Part shown: positions 51,875 through 59,468 of the stretch, piece after piece
Layout of the letters: the number at the start of each line of letters is the position of its first letter
Position numbering within the stretch: position 1 is the first letter of the stretch
From: Tabrizicola sp.
Lineage (GTDB): Bacteria; Pseudomonadota; Alphaproteobacteria; Rhodobacterales; Rhodobacteraceae
Direction of reading: 5' to 3'
DNA length: 64,000 bases
Assembly: GCF_022842145.1 (NCBI RefSeq)
Contig: NZ_JALHQD010000003.1
Coordinates: forward strand, 248,001 to 312,000
Position numbers and translations under genes: made by a program
The notes under the pieces: model-generated
What the model saw: the letters and a program-made list of their open reading frames with translations, nothing else
The model's database searches: none
What the model was told of the DNA's origin: nothing

Positions 51875-53236
51875 TCACGCGTCTATTGTGGCCAGCGCGG
51901 CTTCCGCCTCGGCAGCCATTTCTGCTTCGTCGAGGCCCGGGAATTCCCCCTTGGCCCAAATGATGCGTCCGTTGACCATGGTCAGGTCGGTCGGCATGCC
52001 GATGCCCACCTTGGCGATCAGGCTGGCCGGGTCGTGGCGGGTGCCGACGTAATCCATCCGGCGGGTGTCGATGGCGAACAGGTCCGCAGCCATGCCGGGG
52101 GCGAGACGACCGATGTCCTTGCGGCCCAGAAGGGACGCGCCGCCCGTGGTGGCATAGCCCAGAAAGTCACGCGGTTCCGGCACGGGATGGGCGCGCTTTG
52201 ATGCCACAAGGCATTGCAACATGTAGGCCGAGTGGATGCAGTGCATCAGATTCGAGTTGTCGTTCGAGGCCGCCCCGTCGCAGCCCAGACCCAGCCGCAC
52301 GCCATGCGCCGCCATCGCGGGGATGTCGGTCACCTCGGCCCCGACCAGATAGACCGGCTCCGGGCAATGCGACACGCCGGTGCCCGAGGCCGCCATCTGG
52401 CGGAGTTCGGTGTCCGTCAACTCCCAGCAATGGGCGTAGAAGGTGTCGGGTCCGGCAAAGCCGATCTGTTCCAGATAGTCCACCGTCCGCATCCCGTGGC
52501 GGGAGGCGATCACCGGGCTTTCGCCTTCACCGACATGGGTGTGCAGGAACACGCGCTTGTCTCGGGCAAGGGCCACGGATTCGACGAAGGTTTCCCGGTA
52601 GCAGTTCACCGGCTGGCAGGGGGACACCACCACTCGCGCCATGCTGAAGGGGTTCGGATCGTGGTAGGTGTCAATCAGCCGCGCGCAATCGGCGATGAAT
52701 TCGTCGGTCGATTCCAGCATCTCGTCCGGGATGGTCGACCCTTCTGACTTGGGCAGGGTATTGCCGCCGCGCCCGGCATGAAAGCGCAGCCCGATCTTCG
52801 CCGCGGCTTCGAACTGGCGGTCGACGATCCGTTTTCCGGCATGGCGCGGAAAGTTGTACTGATGGTCGAAGGCCGTGGTGCAGCCGTGCTTGGCCAGTTC
52901 CGCCATCGCGGTGACCGAAGAGTGGTAGAAGCAATCCTCGGTCAGGCGCGAGAAGATCGGGTAGATCAGGTCCAGCCATTCGATCACCGACAGCTTGGTC
53001 CAGTCCAGATCGGCGCGGTTGCGCACGAAGGTCTGGAAGAAGTGGTGATGGGTGTTCACGAGGCCAGGGTAAAGGAACCAGCCCCGCGCGTCGATGACGT
53101 CGGTGCCGGGCGGGGGGACAAGGTTCTTGCCGATGGCGGTGATCTTCGGCCCCTCGACCAGAAGGTCCACATCGCGCAGCACGGTCTGCGGGTCGCAAAC
53201 GACGGCGGCACAGCCTTTGAAGAGATGGGCGGTCAT
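51875..53236 (-). CDS. Amidohydrolase, 8-oxoguanine/purine deaminase type
   Basis: A 453-residue metal-dependent TIM-barrel deaminase of the ATZ/TRZ/8-oxoguanine deaminase group. Metal site NTHHHFFQTFVRN near residue 62, then HTHVGEGESP, HCPEPVYL and the catalytic Asp in LGLGCDGAASNDNSNL. 8-oxoguanine deaminases turn 8-oxoguanine into urate; relatives hydrolyse guanine and aminohydrolase-type triazine substrates. It is coupled to the GST-like gene by ATGA at 53233-53236 and followed by a BMP importer, which supports a purine-type substrate. It is shown in this operon, not by any diagnostic residue, to act on purines. Confidence 0.82.
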   Translation of the reverse strand: MTAHLFKGCAAVVCDPQTVLRDVDLLVEGPKITAIGKNLVPPPGTDVIDARGWFLYPGLVNTHHHFFQTFVRNRADLDWTKLSVIEWLDLIYPIFSRLTEDCFYHSSVTAMAELAKHGCTTAFDHQYNFPRHAGKRIVDRQFEAAAKIGLRFHAGRGGNTLPKSEGSTIPDEMLESTDEFIADCARLIDTYHDPNPFSMARVVVSPCQPVNCYRETFVESVALARDKRVFLHTHVGEGESPVIASRHGMRTVDYLEQIGFAGPDTFYAHCWELTDTELRQMAASGTGVSHCPEPVYLVGAEVTDIPAMAAHGVRLGLGCDGAASNDNSNLMHCIHSAYMLQCLVASKRAHPVPEPRDFLGYATTGGASLLGRKDIGRLAPGMAADLFAIDTRRMDYVGTRHDPASLIAKVGIGMPTDLTMVNGRIIWAKGEFPGLDEAEMAAEAEAALATIDA

Positions 53237-53886
53237 TGGCTGGTGCCCGTGGGTTCGGGCTTCAATTCATGCAGGCGGTGGATGCCCGGCATTTCGATGA
53301 ACCGCGGCAGGGCGCGCAGGAACCGGGTCCACAGGCGGATCGTCGGGTAGGGATCGGTCGAGATGCCGCCATCCGGGGCCAGCATGGGATGCGGGAAACA
53401 GGCGATATCTGCCAGCGTGGGCCGGTCTCCCGCCAGAAACGCATCGCCGCGCAACCGCGCCTCGATCAGGGCACTCTCCAGTTCGCGCAGGGCGGCGACA
53501 CCGGCCTTGCGGCAGGCGTCGATGTCGGCGGGCTTTTGCAGCATGTCATGGGTCCGTGCCTTGCCGATGCTGGCCGACAGCCGGTGCCCGAACGCCAGCC
53601 ACTGCGCCACGCGCGCCCGCATGACCGGGGTGTCATCGCCCAGCCAGTCCGGCCCGTGGCTTGCGGCCACATAGGTCAGGATCGCAGCGGATTCCGTCAA
53701 GATCAGGTCGCCGTCTTCCAGAACGGGGATCGTGCCCGCCGGATTGATCCGAAGGAAGGCTGCACTGCGGTGTTCCCCGCCCGGGTGAAAGTCGACCGCA
53801 CGCAGGTCAAGCCGTGCGCCCACCAGCGCGGCCAGAAGCCGAACCTTGTAGCAGTCCGGGCTGAGGACGTAGTCGTACAGGATCAT
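53233..53886 (-). CDS. GST-like protein in Rieske operon (NdmE-like)
   Basis: A 217-residue glutathione S-transferase fold protein: N-terminal thioredoxin-like domain (MILYDYVLSPDCYKVRLLAA, with INPAGTIPVLEDGDLILTES) and a helical C-terminal domain (LAGDRPTLADIACFPHP). It could be a maleylacetoacetate-isomerase-like or other GST. Its position, coupled by ATGA to the catalytic part of a split Rieske oxygenase, matches NdmE, a GST homologue needed structurally for the NdmC-NdmD-NdmE caffeine N7-demethylase. A scaffolding role rather than catalysis is therefore a specific hypothesis. Confidence 0.8.
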   Translation of the reverse strand: MILYDYVLSPDCYKVRLLAALVGARLDLRAVDFHPGGEHRSAAFLRINPAGTIPVLEDGDLILTESAAILTYVAASHGPDWLGDDTPVMRARVAQWLAFGHRLSASIGKARTHDMLQKPADIDACRKAGVAALRELESALIEARLRGDAFLAGDRPTLADIACFPHPMLAPDGGISTDPYPTIRLWTRFLRALPRFIEMPGIHRLHELKPEPTGTSQ

Positions 53887-54719
53887 GCCGCCACCAATTG
53901 CGCGCCATAGGTGTAGCCGCGCCGCTTCAGCCAGCGCCGATAGGCGATTGAGGTGAGGTCGGCCCGCGTCGGAATCTCCAGCCCCGGGTCCAGCGGCAAC
54001 AGGCTGGGCTGCTGATTTTCCAGTATCGAGCGGTCCTGCAGGAAGATCGTCTGCTGGAAATGGATCAGGTCGGTCAGCGGTGTCGTGTCGTCAAACAACG
54101 CCATCCACGGCCAGACTTCGCAGAGCGTCTCGGTCAGGGGCTGCACGAAAAGGGTGATCACGTCCCATTCACCGGGACGCGGCGGGCAGGTCTTGTACAG
54201 CACCGAGACGGTGGGCGCAGGCACCCGGTACATGTATTCGGTGGTGATCCCGCCGGCCGCCGATTTCGCCGCTTGCGGCTGATAGAACTGCACTTTTGTC
54301 GCCCAGACCTCATCCACCTCGTCGCGGATGGCCACGTCGTAGCGGCCCACCTCGGTATGCGGCTCGGCGCCCAGGATATCGGTGTGCACGAAGGGGAAAT
54401 GCGCGATGTCGAGGAAGTTCTCGACCGCGCGCAGGGGTGAGCATTTGACGCGGACCAGACCGACATCGACCAGACGCCGTCCGGGCTGGTCCGCTTCCGG
54501 AATGTCGAACAGCGGCCGCGCAGGAACACCTGGACAGGTCCAGACATGGCCATAGCGGGCCTGTGATGGCAGCACCCGGTTGGACGCAGTGACCAGCGGC
54601 TGGTCGTCCTGCAGCGTCACGCGGATCGGTTCACCCAACAGGAGCGTGTCGCGGGCCCCGTGGTGCAACTGGCTGACCAAGGCCACCGGATACCATTCGT
54701 CGCGGACGGGGTCGGTCAT
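53883..54719 (-). CDS. Rieske oxygenase catalytic subunit lacking the Fe-S site (NdmC-like)
   Basis: A 278-residue protein with a Rieske-oxygenase catalytic domain. The mononuclear iron residues are H107 and H112 in ENFLDIAHFPFVHTD, with D104 as probable bridge, and D229 in FLQDRSILENQ as third ligand. The N-terminus keeps the Rieske framework (EWYPVALVSQL, then TLLLGEPIRVTLQDDQ, then RYGHVWTCPG) but the loops carrying CxH and CxxH are missing, so it cannot hold the [2Fe-2S] cluster. The next-upstream gene encodes a separate Rieske domain (ATGA overlap 54716-54719). This is how NdmC of caffeine degradation works. Confidence 0.85.
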   Translation of the reverse strand: MTDPVRDEWYPVALVSQLHHGARDTLLLGEPIRVTLQDDQPLVTASNRVLPSQARYGHVWTCPGVPARPLFDIPEADQPGRRLVDVGLVRVKCSPLRAVENFLDIAHFPFVHTDILGAEPHTEVGRYDVAIRDEVDEVWATKVQFYQPQAAKSAAGGITTEYMYRVPAPTVSVLYKTCPPRPGEWDVITLFVQPLTETLCEVWPWMALFDDTTPLTDLIHFQQTIFLQDRSILENQQPSLLPLDPGLEIPTRADLTSIAYRRWLKRRGYTYGAQLVAA

Positions 54720-55330
54720 GCGAACGCCTCCTCTGCCCGCCGCCGCAAGCCTTCGAGCCCGCGCGACACCTCTATCTGGGCGGAAGGGGAGGCCGTGGCC
54801 TCTGCCAGGGCGTGAAGCGCAAAGCGGCCCTGGGGCAGGGGCTGCACGAGGATCGTCACCATCATGCCAGACAGCTGGCCACGCGCGACCGGACCGGACA
54901 CCGAAAAGCCGGCAGCGTCCCAGTCCACCGCCGCCTCGACGGTAAGCGACCGCAGGGGCGTTCCTTCGACGGTGGGCGGCAGGGCATCGGTGGCTTGCGT
55001 TACAACCCAGACCACGCCGCCGCTCTCCATCGCGTGGAAGACCGGCACCCGGATCGCTTCGGGCGGAACAAGGTCCGGATGGGCCGGAATTCGCAGGCAG
55101 TGGCCATCGGAGCCATAGCTCCAGCCGTGGTAGATGCAGGACAGCGCCTCGCCCCGTACGAAGCCGTGCGACAGGCGCATGCCACGGTGCGGGCAACGGT
55201 CGGCCCAGGCCGCCAGACGGCCCGTTGCACTGCGCCACAGCGCCAGTTGGGTCCCGTCGACACAGACGGGCATCACACACAATCGCGGAAGGTCACGCGC
55301 CAGCGCAACGGGAGTCCAGGCAGCAGTCAT
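54716..55330 (-). CDS. Standalone Rieske [2Fe-2S] protein for split oxygenase
   Basis: A 204-residue protein with a complete Rieske centre: C46, H48 (RCPHRGMRLSHG) and C65, H68 (SCIYHGWSYG). Beyond about residue 110 it has a ~90-residue tail without iron-binding histidines. It would deliver electrons to the iron site of the coupled NdmC-like subunit. In NdmD the Rieske domain is fused to a reductase, but no reductase gene occurs here, so the electron donor is missing. The ATG at 55330 lacks a strong ribosome site; an upstream in-frame TTG at 55348 is possible. First gene of the eight-gene operon. Confidence 0.85.
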   Translation of the reverse strand: MTAAWTPVALARDLPRLCVMPVCVDGTQLALWRSATGRLAAWADRCPHRGMRLSHGFVRGEALSCIYHGWSYGSDGHCLRIPAHPDLVPPEAIRVPVFHAMESGGVVWVVTQATDALPPTVEGTPLRSLTVEAAVDWDAAGFSVSGPVARGQLSGMMVTILVQPLPQGRFALHALAEATASPSAQIEVSRGLEGLRRRAEEAFA

Positions 55331-55494
55331 TCGTTCGGTTTCCGTCAAACGGCCTTCGGGTCACGCTATGCCGACTACGGATGACTGTCCTGCCGGGACG
55401 GGTGGCCGGGGCGGTCGCCAAAAGGAATCGGGCGTCATGCCTGATTGTTAGACGGGACCGCCCAATAAGTAACCAAATTGTGAGGGGCAAAAGG

Positions 55495-55800
55495 TCAGGG
55501 GACGTCCGCATTCTCCAGCCGCTGCCGGGCGATCGCTTCGACCCAGACGTCGATCGGACCCAGGGAAACGCCCAGTTCCATTGCGTCGATCAGGTCAGCC
55601 GGCCCGCTCAGGGTGATTTCCACTTGCCCGTCGGCCCGCCGCACGGGAACCCCGCGAAGCCCAAGGCGCTGCATGTGCCGGACGATCCAGGGCAGGAAGC
55701 TTTCGGCCTCCAGATCGCCCTCGATGGTGAACCGTTCGACCGCCAAGGCGCCACTCTCCGTCTGCAAGGCAAAGCATGGCAGCAATAGCTTCCGGAGCAA
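55495..55800 (-). CDS. Acylphosphatase-like small protein
   Basis: A protein of up to 101 residues whose middle resembles an acylphosphatase/HypF-N ferredoxin-like fold (VERFTIEGDLEAESFLPWIV, GLRGVPVRRADGQVEITLSG). The catalytic arginine of the GVxFR loop is missing (ESFLPW here), so acylphosphatase activity is unlikely. The start is unclear: a TTG at 55800 is the first in frame and better starts may lie inside. It follows the HlyD gene by 65 bases on the same strand and precedes the split-oxygenase promoter. Function not known. Confidence 0.5.
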   Translation of the reverse strand: MLRKLLLPCFALQTESGALAVERFTIEGDLEAESFLPWIVRHMQRLGLRGVPVRRADGQVEITLSGPADLIDAMELGVSLGPIDVWVEAIARQRLENADVP

Positions 55801-55865
55801 GGAGCTTCCAGAGCCGGCTTGCTGGACATGAACCGACGCGCCTTCGCGGCGGCGTCAGGTCGGCT

Positions 55866-57167
55866 TCAGGTTTCCCGGAACGATCTGCGGAAATAGTCGG
55901 TGAACGGTTTGACCAGATAAGACAGCGGCGTGCGGTCGCCGGTGCGGATGAACGCGTCCACCGGCATGCCCGGAATGATCTCGATGTCACCGTCTTGCAG
56001 GTTTCGGTCGTCGATCGAAACTTCCGCACGGTAGTAGGTCATACCGGTTCGTTCGTCGGTCAAGGCATCCGCCGACACCAGATTAACGCGACCGGTCACC
56101 TCTGGCGTCGTGCGCGCGGCAAGGGAGAGAAATGCCAGACGCACCTCCTGCCCAAGGCGCACCTCGTCGACATGCGTGGCCGGAACACGAACGGCAACCA
56201 GGAGAGGGCGGTCTTGCGGGACGATGAACATCAGCGGATCGGCTGACTTGATCACGGACTGCGGACTGGTCACCCGCAGGCCGAAGACGATACCTGCCGC
56301 CGGCGCGCGGATGTCCAGACGTCCGATACGCTCGGCCAAGGCGCGGTGCCGTTCAGAAAGTTCAAGCTCGCGCGCGGCAATATCGCGCAGTTCAAGCTCG
56401 GCCCCTTCGCGCAGCTGCGTGGCAAGGCCACGGATCTCGATCTCGATCTCGGTGATGCGGCTTGCAGCCTCGGCCTGGGCGGCGGTCAGCTCTCCGACGC
56501 GGCCACGCTGTTGAGCCAGTTCCCGTTCTATCTCGGACACCCGCGCGGCTTGGGTCAGGCCTTTTGCCAGCAAGTCGCGCTGGGCCTTCAGGTCGGCGGC
56601 AAGGAGTGCCACCTGGATGTCCACGGCCTTCTGCTGCGCCTCGATCCCGTCCAGCTGATTGCCGATCTGCCCGATCCGCTTTCGGCGTTGGTCCGTCGAC
56701 TGCTCCAGCGTCTCGCGATGGGCGGCAAAAAGGCTTGCCTGCCCATCGACCAGTTCGGTGACGTCCTGGCGGAGCGAGGCCGCCTGCACGAGGTTGGCAG
56801 GAAAGGTCACGGCTGGCGCATCATCGCGCTCTGCCTCCAGCCGCGCGCGGCGCGCACTGACTTCATGCAACTGGTTCTCGACGATGGTCAGTTCGGACTG
56901 CAGTTGGCTTCCATCAAGCCGCAGAAGCACATCGCCCGGACGGACCTCGGCTCCCTCCTCGACAAGAACTTCGGTTACCACACCGCCGTCGACATGCTGC
57001 ACAACCTGACGGCTATGGGCGACCTCGATCTGTCCCGGGGCGATGATGGCACCGGAAACGGTTGTCAGCACGGACCAGGCGCCCAGCCCCCCACCCAGCA
57101 GGGCCAGGGTCAGGAATCCCGCGAACAAGGGTCCCCGTGCAGACCATTTGATGACCTGTCCGCTCAT
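55866..57167 (-). CDS. Type I secretion adaptor (HlyD family)
   Basis: A 433-residue periplasmic adaptor with one N-terminal membrane anchor (about residues 12-35), a lipoyl-like half (GGVVTEVLVEEGAEVRPGD), a long coiled-coil hairpin (about 130-290, rich in E, Q and A) and the C-terminal PGMPVDAFIRTGDRTPLSYL typical of HlyD/PrtE. Its ATG overlaps the ABC gene stop (57164-57167). It bridges the ABC exporter to an outer-membrane TolC, which is not encoded here. Confidence 0.9.
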   Translation of the reverse strand: MSGQVIKWSARGPLFAGFLTLALLGGGLGAWSVLTTVSGAIIAPGQIEVAHSRQVVQHVDGGVVTEVLVEEGAEVRPGDVLLRLDGSQLQSELTIVENQLHEVSARRARLEAERDDAPAVTFPANLVQAASLRQDVTELVDGQASLFAAHRETLEQSTDQRRKRIGQIGNQLDGIEAQQKAVDIQVALLAADLKAQRDLLAKGLTQAARVSEIERELAQQRGRVGELTAAQAEAASRITEIEIEIRGLATQLREGAELELRDIAARELELSERHRALAERIGRLDIRAPAAGIVFGLRVTSPQSVIKSADPLMFIVPQDRPLLVAVRVPATHVDEVRLGQEVRLAFLSLAARTTPEVTGRVNLVSADALTDERTGMTYYRAEVSIDDRNLQDGDIEIIPGMPVDAFIRTGDRTPLSYLVKPFTDYFRRSFRET

Positions 57168-58894
57168 GACGCACCCACGGCTGGTTTGAGGATCTCGGTG
57201 TGATTGCGGACAAGTTCGCGCAGGACCTGGTCCCGCGGGCCAAATCCCTTGCGAACACCGTCTTCCAGAACCAGGAGAAGGTCGCATTCCTGGATCGCCG
57301 CCGGGCGGTGCGCCATGATCAGGACGGACTTTCCTTCGGCTTTCATCGCCCGGATTGCCGCATTCATGGCAGCCGAGCCGTCGTTGTCGAGATTGGAGTT
57401 CGGCTCGTCGAGGATAAGGAGGACCGGATCGCCATAGAGCGCCCGCGCAAGTCCGATCCGCTGGATCTGGCCGCCCGAGAGCCTGCTGCCCGCCGCCGAG
57501 ACGCGGGTATCGTAGCCATCGGGCAACTTCAAGATCATGGAGTGCGCATCGGCTTTCTTGGCAGCCGCAACGACGCGTTCGCTATCCGGCTCTGGATCAA
57601 GCCGGGCGATGTTGTCGGCAATCGTGCCGTCGAAGAGCGTGATCCGCTGCGGGAGGTAGCCAAGAAGCCGGCCAAGGGTGTCGGGGTCGTACTGATCCAG
57701 CGTTGCCCCATCCAGGCGGATCTTCCCGGCCAGCGGCCGCCAGACCCCCGTCAGGGCCCGCGCCAGCGTCGACTTTCCGGCCCCGGAAGCGCCGATGACA
57801 CCGATGGCCTGCCCCGGCTCCAGCCGGAAGCTGAGCATCCGCAGAATGGCACCGGGTTCGCCCGGCGCGCCGACACTCAGGCTTTCCACGTCCAGAAGGG
57901 CGCGCGGTCGCGGCAGAGCAGTCCGGGGAACCGACTGCGGAACCCGGGACAGCAGCATCGACAGCCGCTTCCACGCCTCGTGAGCGCGTTGCGCCAGGGA
58001 CCACTGGCCGACGATTGTCTCGATCGGGGCCAAGGCCCGGCCCATGAGGATTGAGCTTGCGATCATCGCCCCCGAGGTGAGTTCGCCCTGCAGGACCAGC
58101 CAGGCGCCCATTCCAAGCATCGCCGACTGCAGGAACAGGCGGAAGGTCTTGGTGATGGAGCCGAAGATCCCGATGACCCCGGCGGCCGCGATCGCCTTCT
58201 GCAGGGCCACACGCCGCGACACTTGCCAGCGGTCGAACCCGGCACCGGACATCCCGAGCGCCTGCATGGTTTCGGCCTCGGACTTCAGCTGGTCGGAAAA
58301 CCGTTCGGATTGCACGGACGCCTGACCCGCCTCGATCTGCGCGCCGCGCGACAGGATCTGGTTCAGCAAGGTCAGGCAGACCAGCAAAGCACCACCGCCA
58401 AAAGCAAGCCAGCCCAGGAAAGGATGGAAGATGAAGACCGCGGCACAGAAGAAGGGCGCCCAGGGCAAATCCATCAGCGCCAGCACGACCGGGGAGGCCA
58501 GGAAGGACCGGACCGCCTCCAGATCCCGCTGCGCGACGACGGCGGCCGCGTCATTCGGCGCAAGGGCCGAGACCTGCAACGAGGCGCTGAACACGCGCCG
58601 GTCCAGACGGTCCTGAAACCGTGCGCCCACAATCGCCATAACCCTGGTGCGGGTGAACTCGAGCACCCCCATGGCCAGAAAGAGGCCGACCATGAGGACC
58701 GTAAGCGCGACCAGCGTCTCCTCGGATCGGCTGCCCAGAACCCGGTCATAGACCTGCAGCATGTAAAGCGGCCCGGTCAGCATCAGGGCGTTCACGACAA
58801 GGCTGAACAGGATCGCCGACCAGATCAGGCCAACCGCCTCGCTTCGTGCGGCGCGAAGCTCTCTGGCGCCGTGCGCCGCTGTGTTGTTGTCCAA
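57164..58894 (-). CDS. Type I secretion ABC exporter (PrtD-like)
   Basis: A 576-residue ABC exporter half-transporter with an N-terminal six-helix membrane domain (about 30-310) and a C-terminal ATPase: Walker A GASGAGKST, signature LSGGQIQR, Walker B LLILDEPNSNLD. There is no N-terminal C39 peptidase domain, so cargo would have an uncleaved C-terminal signal as for RTX proteins. The start is a TTG (58894). It is divergent from the RTX protein gene at 59469, its probable cargo. Confidence 0.9.
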   Translation of the reverse strand: MDNNTAAHGARELRAARSEAVGLIWSAILFSLVVNALMLTGPLYMLQVYDRVLGSRSEETLVALTVLMVGLFLAMGVLEFTRTRVMAIVGARFQDRLDRRVFSASLQVSALAPNDAAAVVAQRDLEAVRSFLASPVVLALMDLPWAPFFCAAVFIFHPFLGWLAFGGGALLVCLTLLNQILSRGAQIEAGQASVQSERFSDQLKSEAETMQALGMSGAGFDRWQVSRRVALQKAIAAAGVIGIFGSITKTFRLFLQSAMLGMGAWLVLQGELTSGAMIASSILMGRALAPIETIVGQWSLAQRAHEAWKRLSMLLSRVPQSVPRTALPRPRALLDVESLSVGAPGEPGAILRMLSFRLEPGQAIGVIGASGAGKSTLARALTGVWRPLAGKIRLDGATLDQYDPDTLGRLLGYLPQRITLFDGTIADNIARLDPEPDSERVVAAAKKADAHSMILKLPDGYDTRVSAAGSRLSGGQIQRIGLARALYGDPVLLILDEPNSNLDNDGSAAMNAAIRAMKAEGKSVLIMAHRPAAIQECDLLLVLEDGVRKGFGPRDQVLRELVRNHTEILKPAVGAS

Positions 58895-59468
58895 AATGGA
58901 TCACCGAATGGTTGTGGGCATGGTTCCTCTGCACCGCGCTTTTGGCCGGGTGCATCGGGGGTGACGCTGCGCGAAACTGATCGGGCGAGGGCTCTCTCGC
59001 TGGTCGGAACCCGAGTCGCAACCGCCCGGACGCCCGGCCGGGGCATTGCAGCAACATCCCGGCCGAAACCTGCCTACAACCTGAGGTTGAGCATGGTCAA
59101 GTGCCTTAACACGCAGTATGGGGTTCTGGTTCCGTAGCGAATGAAATATTTTTCTTCAGCCGAAGACGCCGCTATCCGACGCCTGGTCCGACCCGCGTTC
59201 CAAGCTGTCGACAGCGTCGGCGCGCAACGCCGCCGGCGCGACCCGCCGAGCCTCCGGTTGATCCCGTGTCGTGCCACCTGCGGGTGGCCTGTGTACGCAT
59301 GCCCAGTTCGGGCCTCACACCAATCAGGATTACTAAAGTGTCATACAATGCCTCGCCCCCGGCGATTCCGCCGGGTCTGTTCCGCGCTGCCTTCTTTTCG
59401 CTGATCTCGCCTGTGCGCGGTCTGTCGTCCGCCACCCGTGGTGACCATTCGGCCCTGGTGGCCCAGCC
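58895..59468. other. Divergent intergenic region, no gene seen
   Basis: These 574 bases separate the type I exporter and the RTX protein genes and should contain both promoters. An AT-rich patch (AATGAAATATTTTTCTTCAG, about 59139-59158) and another around 59320-59345 (ATCAGGATTACTAAAGTG) are the best promoter candidates. Short open frames here overlap on both strands, lack ribosome sites and resemble no known protein. Confidence 0.5.

Noticed and set aside
54716-54719. A frameshift splitting one ordinary Rieske oxygenase
   Set aside because: The two proteins each begin a Rieske-like N-terminal framework (TPVALARDL and YPVALVSQL) and the catalytic protein has only the cluster loops missing, so they are not two halves of one broken frame; the ATGA overlap is a normal coupled start.
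59141-59404. Short open frame in the exporter/RTX intergenic region
   Set aside because: No ribosome site, arginine/proline-rich random-like translation and opposing frames of equal length.
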